DNA of 64,000 bases from NCBI RefSeq assembly GCF_013408985.1, contig NZ_JACBZT010000001.1:3720001-3784000 (forward strand), read 5' to 3'. The stretch is from Petropleomorpha daqingensis (GTDB taxonomy: Bacteria > Actinomycetota > Actinomycetes > Mycobacteriales > Geodermatophilaceae). Below the pieces are notes generated by a model. It searched no databases and had not been told where the DNA came from. It was given only the letters and a program-made list of their open reading frames with translations. Shown piece by piece: positions 34,985 to 44,061 of this stretch. Position 1 is the stretch's first letter. Every line of letters begins with the position of its first letter. The position numbers and the translations under genes are program-made.

Positions 34985-35035
34985 CTGTGACGCATCTGGC
35001 GGGATGGACAGCCGATTCGTGGTAGAGACCACACG

Positions 35036-36214
35036 TCAATGCCAGAGCGAGCTGTCCTTGCCGAGGTTCGCGAGCGCCAGGGCCACCTGCAGGGTCCAGG
35101 CACCGCGGGGGTCGGTGGCCGAGAGCCCGGTCAGCTCCGCCGCCCGGCGCAGCCGGTAGCGGACCGTGTTCGGGTGCACGAACAGCGCCCGCGCGCTCGC
35201 CTCGAGGTTGCCGCCCCCGGCGAGCACCGCGCGCACCGTCTCGAGCACCTCGCCGCCGGCCGCCTGCAGCGGGACGGCGACACGCTCGTTCAGCGCGGTC
35301 CGGGCCAGCGGATCGCCGTCCAGGGCTCGCTCGGCCAGCAACGCGTCCGCGGCGACCGGCCGGGGGGCGCCCGGCCACGCGGGCGCGGCCCGCAGGCCGG
35401 CCAGCGCCGCGGCCGCCGACTCCGCGGCCCGGGACAGGCCGTCGACCACCGGCCCGGTGACCACCGCGCCGGGCCCGAACTCGTCGCTGAGCTTCTCGGC
35501 CACCGTGTCGAGGTCGTCGGAGCCGCCGAGGACGACGACCAGCTGGTCGGCGTGCACGCCGACCAGCACCTCGGCGCGCATCGAGCGCGCGGTGCGGCGG
35601 ACGAGCGAGTGCGCGTCGACCCCGGCCGGCGCCCCGCCCACGACGACGACCACCGGGCTCATCGCCGCCCAGCCGAGAGCCGCGGCCCGGCCGGGCAGCT
35701 CCTCGGAGCGCTCGCCGCGCACCAGGGCGTCGACGACCAGGGCCTCAAGGCGGGCGTCCCAGGCACCGCGGTTCTCCGCGAAGCTGGCGTAGACGTGCGC
35801 GGTGGCGAAGGCGACCTCGCGGCTGAAGGTCAGCACGGCGATGCGCAGCGCCTCGGCCTCGTCGGGCTCGGCGACCGAGTCGACGTTCTCGTCGAGCACC
35901 TCGACGGTGGTCTTGATCAGGTCGACGGTGTGCCGCAGCGGCACGGCCCGGACCAGCTCCCGCGGCGCCGCGCCGAACACCTCGCCGGTCAGCCGCGGCG
36001 GCTTGTCGGGGTTGCGGCACCAGTCGACGAGCGAGGCGATGCCGTTCTGCGCGACGAGCACGACCCACGAGCGCTGGTCGGCCGGCATGGTGCGGAACCA
36101 CGGCAGCTGCTCGTCCATGCGGGCGACGGCCCGGGTGGCGAGCCGGCCCGAGGCCCGCTCGAGCCGCCGGAGGGTCGCCTCGCTCGGCGGGTGGTTGCTG
36201 ACCCGGCCGCTCAC
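35036..36214 (-). CDS. fasR: FasR-like PucR-family activator of fatty acid synthesis
   Basis: A 392-aa regulator. The C-terminus has a PucR-type helix-turn-helix (ARALFVHPNTVRYRLRRAAELTG), and the N-terminal ~250 residues form the sensor part (PWFRTMPADQRSWVVLVAQNGI). The gene sits directly before fabD as fasR does in Streptomyces, where FasR activates fabD-fabH-acpP-fabF. The ligand is not known from sequence. GTG start at 36212-36214; divergent from the PAP2 gene. Confidence 0.85.
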   Translation of the reverse strand: MSGRVSNHPPSEATLRRLERASGRLATRAVARMDEQLPWFRTMPADQRSWVVLVAQNGIASLVDWCRNPDKPPRLTGEVFGAAPRELVRAVPLRHTVDLIKTTVEVLDENVDSVAEPDEAEALRIAVLTFSREVAFATAHVYASFAENRGAWDARLEALVVDALVRGERSEELPGRAAALGWAAMSPVVVVVGGAPAGVDAHSLVRRTARSMRAEVLVGVHADQLVVVLGGSDDLDTVAEKLSDEFGPGAVVTGPVVDGLSRAAESAAAALAGLRAAPAWPGAPRPVAADALLAERALDGDPLARTALNERVAVPLQAAGGEVLETVRAVLAGGGNLEASARALFVHPNTVRYRLRRAAELTGLSATDPRGAWTLQVALALANLGKDSSLWH

Positions 36215-36258
36215 CGGTTCAGCCTGTCATGCGGCCGCAGGTCGGGGAGAGTGGACAC

Positions 36259-36957
36259 GTGGAGGTTCGTCCGGACGGCGCATCGCGGTTCCCGCGACGG
36301 GGGGCCCTGATCGCCGCGGCCGCGTGCGTCGCCGTGCTCGTGGTGCTCGGGATCGGCGTGGCCACGAAGTTCGGCCCGCAGCTCCGGCTGGACAGCACCG
36401 TCAGCCGGGCGCTGTACGCCGGCGACGGGCGGTCGGCCGTGGTGAACGACCTGCTGCAGGTGCTCACCTCGCCCGGGCTGACCGTGTTCCGCGTCGTCGT
36501 CCTGCTGCCGGTGGTGGTCTGGCTCGTCCTGCGCCGGCTCTGGTGGACCGCGGCCTGGGTGCTGACCGCGATCGTGCTCATCGCCCCCCTGACGACGGCG
36601 GTCAAGGAGCTCGTCGGCCGGGTGCGGCCGGACTTCGTCAACGGCGGGGCACGGCTGGAGTCGCTGAGCTTCCCCAGCGGTCACTCCTCGGGCAGCGCCA
36701 CGCTGGTCACCGTCGTCCTGGTGCTGACCTGGCCGCTGCTGACCCGCACGGGACGGCGGATCTGCCTCGGGCTCGGGATCGCGCTCGCCCTCCTCGTCGG
36801 GCTGACCCGGATGTGGCTGGGCGTGCACTTCCTCTCCGACGTCCTCGGCGGGTGGGCGCTCGGCGTCGCGTGGACGCTGTTGGTCGCAGTGGCGTTCGGG
36901 GCGCTGCCCGGCGGGCGGGCGGCGCTGCCGGCGCGGGACCGGGCGGAGGTGGCGTGA
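36259..36957 (+). CDS. PAP2-family membrane phosphatase
   Basis: A 232-aa membrane protein with about five hydrophobic segments and the three PAP2 motifs: KELVGRVRP, SFPSGHSSG and TRMWLGVHFLSD. The usual Ser of the third motif (SRxxxxxHxxxD) is Thr here. It should remove phosphate from a lipid phosphate or undecaprenyl pyrophosphate outside the membrane. GTG 36259 chosen because GGGGAGAG lies at correct spacing; an ATG at 36229 in frame has none. Confidence 0.85.
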   Translation: MEVRPDGASRFPRRGALIAAAACVAVLVVLGIGVATKFGPQLRLDSTVSRALYAGDGRSAVVNDLLQVLTSPGLTVFRVVVLLPVVVWLVLRRLWWTAAWVLTAIVLIAPLTTAVKELVGRVRPDFVNGGARLESLSFPSGHSSGSATLVTVVLVLTWPLLTRTGRRICLGLGIALALLVGLTRMWLGVHFLSDVLGGWALGVAWTLLVAVAFGALPGGRAALPARDRAEVA

Positions 36958-37439
36958 TGGTCGAGGGTCGGGTGGTGGCCGCGCCGGAGGACGGCTCGCT
37001 CGGGCCGCTGCTGCGGCTGGCCGACGACCGGCTGGCGCCGGGGGAGGGCTACGGCCGGCACGCGCACCGGGCGGTCGACGTCGTCGCCGTCGTCCTCGCC
37101 GGGTCGCTGCGGCACGCGTGGGCGGACGAACCCGTGATGGAGGCCGGGGACGTCGCCGTGCTGCGCGCGGGGGAGGGGCTCGACCACGACGAGATCGCCG
37201 GGGACGACGGCGCCCGGGTGCTGCAGGCCTACCTGCGGCCGGTCGACCCGTCGGCGCCGCCGTCGCACGTCGTGCACCGGGCGGTCGCCGGCTGGGTCGA
37301 TCTCGGCCGGCCCGACGCGCGGCTGTGGGTGGGCCCGCCCGGGGCCGACGTGCCGGACGGCCGGCTCGACGTGGACGCCGGCGACCGGGTCGTGGTCTGG
37401 CGGACCAGCACCGACCGCCCCGACTGGGCCGGCTTCTGA
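36957..37439 (+). CDS. Pirin-like cupin protein
   Basis: A 160-aa cupin. Metal-ligand His cluster GYGRHAHRAVDVVAVVLAGSLRH is followed by the second cupin motif region. Only one cupin barrel is present, shorter than two-barrel pirins (~240-300 aa), so it resembles the N-terminal half of a pirin. ATG overlaps the PAP2 stop (TGATG), so co-translation is likely. Function unknown. Confidence 0.65.
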   Translation: MVEGRVVAAPEDGSLGPLLRLADDRLAPGEGYGRHAHRAVDVVAVVLAGSLRHAWADEPVMEAGDVAVLRAGEGLDHDEIAGDDGARVLQAYLRPVDPSAPPSHVVHRAVAGWVDLGRPDARLWVGPPGADVPDGRLDVDAGDRVVVWRTSTDRPDWAGF

Positions 37440-37460
37440 CCCTGCGGTGAGGATGGGGGC

Positions 37461-38666
37461 ATGCCCACCAGCGCCGCCGATCTCCTCGCCGCCGCCTACT
37501 CCGACGCCGACCGCACCATCGACCTGCGCCGGCGGTTGCACCGCCGTCCGGAGATCGGCCTGCACCTGCCGCAGACGCAGGCCACGGTGGTCGACGCGTT
37601 CGACGGTCTGCCGATCGAGGTGACGACGGGGAAGTCGACCAGCTCGGTGGTCGGGGTGCTGCGCGGCGCGCGGCCGGGGCCGACCTTCCTGCTCCGCGGC
37701 GACATGGACGCGCTGCCCGTGCACGAGGACACCGGGCTGCCGTTCGCCTCGGAGATCCCCGGCGCCATGCACGCCTGCGGGCACGACACCCACGTCGCGA
37801 TGCTCCTGGGCGCGGCCCGGCTGCTCGCCGAGCGCCGCGACGAGCTCGCCGGCCAGGTGGTGTTCATGGTCCAGCCGGGGGAGGAGGGCTTCCACGGCGC
37901 CCGGTACATGCTCGACGAGGGGCTGCTCGAGGCCGTCCCCGAGGCGCCGGTGAGCGGCGCGTTCGCGCTGCACATCACCTCGACGTTCGCCAGCGGCACG
38001 ATCAACGTCCGGCCGGGCCCGATGATGGCCGCCGCCGACCAGTGGAAGATCACCGTCCGCGGCCGCGGCGGGCACGCCTCGATGCCGCACGCCGCGAACG
38101 ACCCGATCCCGGTCGCCGCGGAGATCGTGCTGGCCCTGCAGTCGATGGTCACCCGCCGGGTCGACGTGTTCGACCCCGCCGTCGTCACGGTCGCGCACAT
38201 CGAGGCCGGGTCGACCAACAACGTCATCCCCGACTCGGCGTTCCTCGAGGGCACGATCCGGACGCTCTCGGCGGACACCCGCGCCGCGGTGGTGGCCGGC
38301 GTGCAGCGGGTCGCCACGGCGCTGGCCGGTGCCCACGGCATGACCGTGGAGTTCGAGCACGTCGAGGGCTACCCGGTGACGGTGAACGACCCGCGCGCGG
38401 CCGCGACCGTGCTGGAGACGTCCGCGGCGCTGCTCGGTGCGCAGGCCGCGGCCCCGATGGCCGTGCCGCTGATGGGCGCGGAGGACTTCTCCTACGTGCT
38501 GCAGCGGGTGCCGGGCGCGCTGGCGTTCCTCGGTGCCTGCCCGCCCGGGACCGATCCGTCGGAGGCCGCGCCCAACCACTCCAACCTCGTCGTCTTCGAC
38601 GAGGAGCCGCTGCCCGCCGGCGTCGCCCTCTACGCCCGGATGGCCCTGGACGCCCTCGCCGGCTGA
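37461..38666 (+). CDS. M20-family metallohydrolase (amidohydrolase/aminoacylase-like)
   Basis: A 401-aa M20D-type hydrolase. Metal site: RGDMDALPV, HACGHDTHVAML (metal Cys/His), VQPGEEGFHGA (catalytic Glu-Glu). A dimerisation domain (VRGRGGHASMPHAANDPI) sits in the middle and the last metal region is MGAEDFSYV. It should cleave an N-acyl amino acid or a similar amide. GGGGG lies seven bases before ATG. The substrate is open. Confidence 0.9.
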   Translation: MPTSAADLLAAAYSDADRTIDLRRRLHRRPEIGLHLPQTQATVVDAFDGLPIEVTTGKSTSSVVGVLRGARPGPTFLLRGDMDALPVHEDTGLPFASEIPGAMHACGHDTHVAMLLGAARLLAERRDELAGQVVFMVQPGEEGFHGARYMLDEGLLEAVPEAPVSGAFALHITSTFASGTINVRPGPMMAAADQWKITVRGRGGHASMPHAANDPIPVAAEIVLALQSMVTRRVDVFDPAVVTVAHIEAGSTNNVIPDSAFLEGTIRTLSADTRAAVVAGVQRVATALAGAHGMTVEFEHVEGYPVTVNDPRAAATVLETSAALLGAQAAAPMAVPLMGAEDFSYVLQRVPGALAFLGACPPGTDPSEAAPNHSNLVVFDEEPLPAGVALYARMALDALAG

Positions 38667-38671
38667 GCGGT

Positions 38672-38746
38672 GATCAGGTGACCTGATCGAAGGCTGTCCT
38701 CCTGCGCCAGCGTTGCTGAAGGAGGACAGCTGTTGGTGCAGGGGGA
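38672..38746 (+). repeat. Left palindrome-rich terminal repeat of the AbiEi/DUF559 unit
   Basis: From outside inward: the 17-bp dyad GATCAGGT-G-ACCTGATC (38672-38688), GAAGG, a hairpin CTGTCCTCCT/AGGAGGACAG (38694-38703 with 38720-38729) with a small inner stem, and a half-unit TGTTGGTGCAGGGGGAC (38730-38746). The inverted copy lies at 39877-39952. Confidence 0.8.
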
Positions 38747-38758
38747 CGGCGCTGCGGC

Positions 38759-39772
38759 TCAGCTCGCCTGCGCCCGCGGAACCCTGCGGAGTCCGCCCTG
38801 CCAGAACTCCGTCCGGTACCTCGGCGCGGCACGACGACCGCGGGCCAGCAAGGCCGCCAGGCGCTCGAGCTTCTGATCCCGGCGTTCCCAGAGGTCGTCC
38901 GGGGCGACGCGCAGCCCGTTCAGGTCGAGGTCGAGCAGGGCGTCCTGCCGCTGCTTCTCCTCCCACAGCACCTGCGCCGGCGTGCGATCCCGCCAGGGGT
39001 CGGTGTACTTCACTTTCCCGTCGCACTCGACGAAGACGCCGTGGTCCGGCCAGTACATGTCCAGGACGGCGACCAGCCGCGCGCCGACGTAGACGGCCTG
39101 CTGCAGCAGTGGCTCCGGTAGCCCTGCCTTCAGGATCGCCAGGCGGGTGAGCGTCTCGTGCGGCGAGTGCGCGCCGATCCGGGCCGACGACAACGCTCGT
39201 GCTGCGCGGCCGCAGTTGATCCAGTGCGTCTGAGCCAGCGATGCGCCTGTCAGCTGCTCGGTTGTGACGCGACCGTCCGCCAGCGCGTCGTCCGCCGCGA
39301 TGACCGTGTCGACCAGCGCCCACTCCCGTCCGACGTCGGCGAGGGTGCGGCTCAGCGTGGTGACGTGCAGGCCGTCCAACACGACGACGTCGTCCGGTGG
39401 GAGGGCGGCGACCCTGATCCGGTACGCCTTGCCGGTCCGGAACTGCTCGGGATCGGTCAGCTGCACCTCGTCCTCAGCCGCTCGTGGGAGAACCAGTCCG
39501 TGGAGTCGTGCCGCCGAGCTGTGGCTGATGACCACGCCCTTCCGTTCGAGGCGACGCAGGACCGCGGCGCACGACAGCCGGTGCGTCGTCCCGGTGCTCT
39601 CGTGCCGGCGCCACACGTCCGCGGTGGTGTAGACGCCGTACCGCAGCCGCCGCCACTGCCCGGTGCGCAGGAGGGGGCCGATGGCGTTGCGGTCGATGCC
39701 GGCGGCCAGCGCGTCGGCGGTGGCGAAGACGCCATGGTGGCGGGTCATCGCGGCGGCGAGGAGCGGTTCCAC
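38759..39772 (-). CDS. AbiEi-like wHTH plus DUF559 (Vsr-like nuclease) protein
   Basis: A 337-aa protein. The N-terminus (about 5-60) resembles the AbiEi-antitoxin winged-helix type (HHGVFATADALAAGIDRNAI, WRRLRYGVYTT). The C-terminus (about 200-300) has DUF559 features: SPHETLTRLAIL, RLVAVLDMYWPDHGVFVECDGKVKY (shown in part; Asp238, Glu249, Asp251) and KQRQDALLDL with REE-like Lys273, a PD-(D/E)xK nuclease pattern. There is no obvious partner toxin gene. GTG start at 39770-39772. It is the only gene inside matching inverted palindromic ends. Confidence 0.7.
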   Translation of the reverse strand: MEPLLAAAMTRHHGVFATADALAAGIDRNAIGPLLRTGQWRRLRYGVYTTADVWRRHESTGTTHRLSCAAVLRRLERKGVVISHSSAARLHGLVLPRAAEDEVQLTDPEQFRTGKAYRIRVAALPPDDVVVLDGLHVTTLSRTLADVGREWALVDTVIAADDALADGRVTTEQLTGASLAQTHWINCGRAARALSSARIGAHSPHETLTRLAILKAGLPEPLLQQAVYVGARLVAVLDMYWPDHGVFVECDGKVKYTDPWRDRTPAQVLWEEKQRQDALLDLDLNGLRVAPDDLWERRDQKLERLAALLARGRRAAPRYRTEFWQGGLRRVPRAQAS

Positions 39773-39876
39773 GCGGGCACCGTCCCCGAGGCAGACCGCG
39801 GTGGGAACCGCTTGCGGATACCTGTGGACGACGCGGCCACCTGTGCAAGCGCCGCGGAACTGCGACCGCTGACGAC

Positions 39877-39952
39877 GTCCCCCCGCAGCAACGACTGTCC
39901 CCCCGCACCAACGTTGGTGCGGGGGGACAGTTTTCGATCAGGTCACCTGATC
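39877..39952 (-). repeat. Right palindrome-rich terminal repeat (inverted copy)
   Basis: Read from outside inward on the minus strand it matches the left end: GATCAGGTGACCTGATC (39936-39952), GAAAA, a perfect 36-bp palindrome (39895-39930, 18-bp arms), then TCGTTGCTGCGGGGGGAC (39877-39894 region). The order and spacing of the three parts are the same at both ends. Confidence 0.8.
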
Positions 39953-39969
39953 AGTGCTGCCTCCGACGA

Positions 39970-42777
39970 TCAGGTCGCGGGGCTGGGGTCGGACCGCTGC
40001 TCCGCGGGCGCGGCCTGCACGTCGCGGATCTGGTACTTCTCCACGGCCTGGCGGACGACGTCCCGGTCGAGCCAGCCCCAGTCGGCCAGCGAGGCGAGCG
40101 TCCGGACGACGATCGACTCGGCGTCGACGTGGAAGTGACGGCGCAGCGCCGGACGGGTGTCGGACAGACCGAACCCGTCGGTGCCCAGCGACTTCATGCC
40201 GTGCGGCGCGTACGGCGCGATGAGGTCGGGCACCGCCCGCATGAAGTCCGACACCGCGACGACCGGGCCCTCGGCGTCCCGCAGCCGCCGGGTCACGTAG
40301 GGCACCTTCGGCTCGGCCTCGGGGTGCAGCAGGTTGTGCTCCTCGGCCTCGACCGCGTCGCGGCGCAGCTCGGTCCAGGAGGTCACCGACCAGACGTCGG
40401 CCGAGACGCCCCAGTCCTGCGCCAGCAGCTCCTGCGCGCGCAGCGCCCACGGCACCGAGACGCCGGAGGCGAGGATCTGCGCCTTCTTGCCGTTCTCGAT
40501 CTGCGGACCCTCGGCGTAGCGGTACATGCCGGCGAGCAGGCCCTGCAGGTCGAGGTTCTCCGGCTCGGCCGGCTGGTTGAACGGCTCGTTGTAGACCGTC
40601 AGGTAGTACATGACGTCGGGGCTGCGGTGCCCGCCGAGCGGCGCGCCGGGGTCGTCGCCGTACATCCGCACCAGGGCGTCCCGGGTGATGTGCGCGACCT
40701 CGAAGGAGAACGCCGGGTCGTAGGTGACGACCGCCGGGTTGGTGGCGGCCAGCAGCAGGGAGTGGCCGTCCTCGTGCTGCAGCCCCTCGCCGTTGAGCGT
40801 CGTGCGCCCCGCGGTCGCGCCGAGCAGGAACCCGCGGGCCATCTGGTCACCGGCGGCCCAGAACTCGTCGCCGGTCCGCTGGAACCCGAACATCGAGTAG
40901 AAGATGTAGATCGGGATCATGTGCTCGCCGTGGGTGGCGTAGGAGGTCCCGGCGGCGGTGAACGAGGCCGCCGAACCCGCCTCGTTGATGCCCTCGTGCA
41001 GGATCTGGCCCTGCTCGGACTCCTTGTAGGCCAGCATCAGCTCGCGGTCGACCGAGGTGTAGCGCTGGCCGTGCGGCGAGTAGATCTTCTGCGTCGGGAA
41101 CAGCGAGTCCATGCCGAAGGTGCGCGCCTCGTCGGGGATGACCGGCACGAACCGCGGGCCGAGCTCCGGGTCCTTGAGCAGCTCCTTGAGCAGGCGGACG
41201 AACGCCATCGTCGTCGCGACCTCCTGCTTGCCCGAGCCGCGGCGCAGGACGTCGAGCGCCTTGTCCTCCGGCGCCTTGAGCGGCTTGGCCAGCACCTGCC
41301 GGCGCGGGATCGAGCCGCCCAGCGCCCGGCGCCGCTCGAGCATGTACTGCATCTCGTCGGAGTCCGGCTCGGGCTTGTAGTACGGCGGCAGGGTCTTGTC
41401 CAGCGCCTCGTCGGGGATCGGCAGGTAGAGCCGGTCGCGGAAGGCGACGAGGTCCTCGGCGGTCAGCTTCTTCATCTGGTGGGTGGAGTTGCGGGCCTCG
41501 AAGTGGCTGCCCAGCGTCCAGCCCTTGATGGTCTTGGCGAGGATGACCGTCGGCTGCCCCTTGTGCTCGCTCGCCGCCTTGTACGCCGCGTAGAGCTTGC
41601 GGTAGTCGTGGCCACCGCGGGAGAGCTCCCAGACCTCCTTGTCGGAGAGGTGCTCGACCATCTTGCGGGTGCGCGGGTCACGGCCGAAGAAGTGCTCGCG
41701 CACGAACGCGCCGTCCTCGGCCTTGTAGGTCTGGTAGTCGCCGTCGGGGGTGACGTTCATCAGGTTGACCAGCGCGCCGTCGCGGTCGGCGGCCAGCAGC
41801 GGGTCCCACTGCCGCCCCCAGATCACCTTGATCACGTTCCAGCCGGCGCCGCGGAAGAACGACTCCAGCTCCTGGATGATCTTGCCGTTGCCGCGGACCG
41901 GCCCGTCGAGCCGCTGCAGGTTGCAGTTGATGACGAAGGTGAGGTTGTCCAGCTCCTCCCGGGCGGCCAGCCCGATGGCGCCCAGCGACTCGGGCTCGTC
42001 CATCTCGCCGTCGCCGAGGAACGCCCAGACGTGCTGGTCGGAGGTGTCCTTGATGCCGCGGTCGTGCAGGTAGCGGTTGAACCGCGCCTGGTAGATCGCG
42101 TTCATCGGGCCCAGGCCCATGGAGACGGTGGGGAACTCCCAGAAGTCCGGCATCAGCCGGGGGTGCGGGTAGGACGACAGCCCGCCGCCGGGGTGGCTGA
42201 CCTCCTGGCGGAAGCCGTCGAGCTGGTGCTCGGTCAGCCGTCCCTCGAGGAAGGCTCGGGCGTACATGCCGGGGGAGGCGTGGCCCTGGAAGTAGATCTG
42301 GTCGCCGCCGCCGGGGTGGTCCTTGCCGCGGAAGAAGTGGTTGAACCCGACCTCGTACAGCGACGCGGAGGACGCGTAGGAGGAGATGTGCCCGCCGACG
42401 GCGATCCCGGGCCGCTGCGCGCGGTGCACCATGATCGCGGCGTTCCACCGGATGTAGGCGCGGATGCGCTTCTCCACGAACTCGTCGCCCGGGAACCAGG
42501 GCTCCTGCTCCGGCGGGATCGTGTTGATGTAGTCGGTGCTGCGCAGCGACGGGACGCCGACCTGCTGCTCGCGGCTGCGCTGCAGCATCCGGAGCATCAG
42601 GTACCGAGCGCGGGTCCGCCCCGCGTGGTCGACGACCGCGTCGAGCGAGTCGACCCACTCCTGGGTCTCGTCGGGGTCGGTGTCGACCAGCTGGCTCGGC
42701 AGTCCTGCGGTGATGACCGCGCGGGGGGTGGTGGCGTCGCGGGCGGGGTCGCCGTCCGGCTGCTGCGGTGCGCTCAT
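39970..42777 (-). CDS. aceE: Pyruvate dehydrogenase E1, homodimeric
   Basis: A 935-aa TPP enzyme that decarboxylates pyruvate and passes the acetyl group to E2. It has the TPP motif start GDG at 255-257 ([12 protein letters not shown]), [18 protein letters not shown], and a full-length transketolase-like layout. ATG at 42775-42777, preceded by GGGGGT. E2 and E3 genes are not in the window. Downstream is the DUF559 unit; upstream divergent is DUF3052, a pairing often seen in actinobacteria. Confidence 0.95.
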   Translation of the reverse strand: MSAPQQPDGDPARDATTPRAVITAGLPSQLVDTDPDETQEWVDSLDAVVDHAGRTRARYLMLRMLQRSREQQVGVPSLRSTDYINTIPPEQEPWFPGDEFVEKRIRAYIRWNAAIMVHRAQRPGIAVGGHISSYASSASLYEVGFNHFFRGKDHPGGGDQIYFQGHASPGMYARAFLEGRLTEHQLDGFRQEVSHPGGGLSSYPHPRLMPDFWEFPTVSMGLGPMNAIYQARFNRYLHDRGIKDTSDQHVWAFLGDGEMDEPESLGAIGLAAREELDNLTFVINCNLQRLDGPVRGNGKIIQELESFFRGAGWNVIKVIWGRQWDPLLAADRDGALVNLMNVTPDGDYQTYKAEDGAFVREHFFGRDPRTRKMVEHLSDKEVWELSRGGHDYRKLYAAYKAASEHKGQPTVILAKTIKGWTLGSHFEARNSTHQMKKLTAEDLVAFRDRLYLPIPDEALDKTLPPYYKPEPDSDEMQYMLERRRALGGSIPRRQVLAKPLKAPEDKALDVLRRGSGKQEVATTMAFVRLLKELLKDPELGPRFVPVIPDEARTFGMDSLFPTQKIYSPHGQRYTSVDRELMLAYKESEQGQILHEGINEAGSAASFTAAGTSYATHGEHMIPIYIFYSMFGFQRTGDEFWAAGDQMARGFLLGATAGRTTLNGEGLQHEDGHSLLLAATNPAVVTYDPAFSFEVAHITRDALVRMYGDDPGAPLGGHRSPDVMYYLTVYNEPFNQPAEPENLDLQGLLAGMYRYAEGPQIENGKKAQILASGVSVPWALRAQELLAQDWGVSADVWSVTSWTELRRDAVEAEEHNLLHPEAEPKVPYVTRRLRDAEGPVVAVSDFMRAVPDLIAPYAPHGMKSLGTDGFGLSDTRPALRRHFHVDAESIVVRTLASLADWGWLDRDVVRQAVEKYQIRDVQAAPAEQRSDPSPAT

Positions 42778-42887
42778 ACCCCCATCGTCGTACGTCAGAG
42801 GTTCCGACGTCACGCGAGGGACCCGTGTCCCGGTCGATACGCCGCCGTACCGGCGTGTTCCCGGCGGTGCGCGTGCCCTGGGGAGGC

Positions 42888-42915
42888 TTGCGCCCGGCCC
42901 GGCATGCCCTACGCT
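42888..42915 (+). promoter_or_regulatory. Candidate promoter for the small peptide and DUF3052 genes
   Basis: TTGCGC (42888-42893) and TACGCT (42910-42915) are spaced by 16 bases. The predicted start is near 42922, upstream of the 29-codon frame at 42969. Confidence 0.45.
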
Positions 42916-42968
42916 TCCGCCAACGCCAAGCCCGGTCCACCGGGCACGAGGAGATCCAGAGGGGTGAC

Positions 42969-43058
42969 ATGACCAGGGTGCGGGCAACCTTCCCGCTGGT
43001 CGTGTCCGCCGTCGCCGCCGTCGTCGTCTTCCCCTCGTTCCCGAGCGCGCGCTCGTGA
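42969..43058 (+). CDS. Possible 29-aa hydrophobic peptide
   Basis: ATG at 42969 with AGAGGGGTG upstream opens [20 protein letters not shown] and ends PSARS. It looks like a lone signal-anchor helix. The ribosome site and the promoter upstream favour expression, but the frame is short and family evidence is absent. Confidence 0.35.
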   Translation: MTRVRATFPLVVSAVAAVVVFPSFPSARS

Positions 43059-43146
43059 GCCGTCGTCGCGCGCCGGGTTCTCCCACGGTGCACCATGTCG
43101 CAGACAACCGGTCAGCAGAGGACCGTTCCACGGAGGAGCAGCAGGG

Positions 43147-43572
43147 ATGAGCGTCGACTCGGGCAGCGCCAGCCTGGCGGCCCGGTTGGGCATCAAGCCG
43201 GGGATGGTCGTGCAGGAACTCGGCTGGGACGAGGACGCCGACGAAGACCTGCGCGACGCCATCGTCGAGGCCATCGGCAGCGACATGGTCGACGAGGACA
43301 CCGACGAGGTGGCCGACGTCGTCCTGCTCTGGTGGCGGGAGGACGACGGCGATCTCTTCGACGCCCTCACCGACACGCTGACCTCGCTCGCCGACGACGG
43401 CGTCGTGTGGCTGCTGGTGCCGAAGTCCGGCCGGCCCGGGCACGTCGAGCCCGGCGACGTCACCGAGGTGGCGCCGACCGCGGGGCTGCAGCAGACCAGC
43501 AGCATCTCGGCGGCCAAGGACTGGTCGGGGATCCGCCTGGTCACCCCCAAGGCCGCCCGCTCCCGGCGCTGA
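43147..43572 (+). CDS. DUF3052 family protein
   Basis: A 141-aa actinobacterial protein with the family pattern [40 protein letters not shown] and a C-terminal [15 protein letters not shown] with GGAGCAGCAGGG upstream. Family members commonly lie beside aceE; the role is not known. Confidence 0.88.
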   Translation: MSVDSGSASLAARLGIKPGMVVQELGWDEDADEDLRDAIVEAIGSDMVDEDTDEVADVVLLWWREDDGDLFDALTDTLTSLADDGVVWLLVPKSGRPGHVEPGDVTEVAPTAGLQQTSSISAAKDWSGIRLVTPKAARSRR

Positions 43573-43586
43573 GGGACGATCGGGTC

Positions 43587-44048
43587 ATGACCGTCTCCGT
43601 CGGCGACACAGCACCCGACTTCAGCCTCCCGGACCAGGACAAGCAGGTCGTGACCCTGACCGACCTGCGCGGCGCCCCGGTGCTGCTGGTCTTCTACCCG
43701 TTCGCGTTCTCCGGCATCTGCACCGGTGAGCTCTGCCAGCTGCGCGACGAGCTCGCGACCTACACCGACGCCGGGGTGAAGGTGCTGGCGGTCAGCACCG
43801 ACCCCGTGTTCAGCCTCAAGGCCTTCCGCGAGAAGGAGGGCCTGGACTTCCCGCTGCTGTCCGACTTCTGGCCGCACGGCGCGACCGCCCAGACCTACGG
43901 CGTCTTCAACGAGAAGGCCGGCATGGCCCTGCGGGCGACCTACCTGCTCGACGCCGACGGCGTGGTGACCTTCGCGCAGGTGAACCAGCCGGGCGACGCC
44001 CGTGAGCAGTCGGCGTGGAAGGACGCGGTCGGCCAGCTGGCCGCCTGA
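43587..44048 (+). CDS. ahpE: AhpE-type peroxiredoxin
   Basis: A 153-aa peroxiredoxin that reduces peroxides. VFYPFAFSGICTGELCQLRD gives peroxidatic Cys45 and a second Cys50, the AhpE signature. Length typical. ATG, 14 bases after DUF3052, so likely co-transcribed. Mycobacterial AhpE is reduced by mycothiol/mycoredoxin; the same is possible here. Confidence 0.9.
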   Translation: MTVSVGDTAPDFSLPDQDKQVVTLTDLRGAPVLLVFYPFAFSGICTGELCQLRDELATYTDAGVKVLAVSTDPVFSLKAFREKEGLDFPLLSDFWPHGATAQTYGVFNEKAGMALRATYLLDADGVVTFAQVNQPGDAREQSAWKDAVGQLAA

Positions 44049-44061
44049 CGAGGCAGGCCTG

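Noticed and set aside
38694-38729. Hairpin as plain terminator of the M20 gene
   Set aside because: It may terminate transcription, but the three-part layout repeated in inverse at the far side of the DUF559 gene shows it is part of a larger repeat unit.
40129-42972. 947-codon open frame on the plus strand opposite aceE
   Set aside because: aceE is unmistakable on the other strand; the antisense frame is open only because of extreme GC at third positions, and its sequence is low-complexity Arg/Gly/Val.
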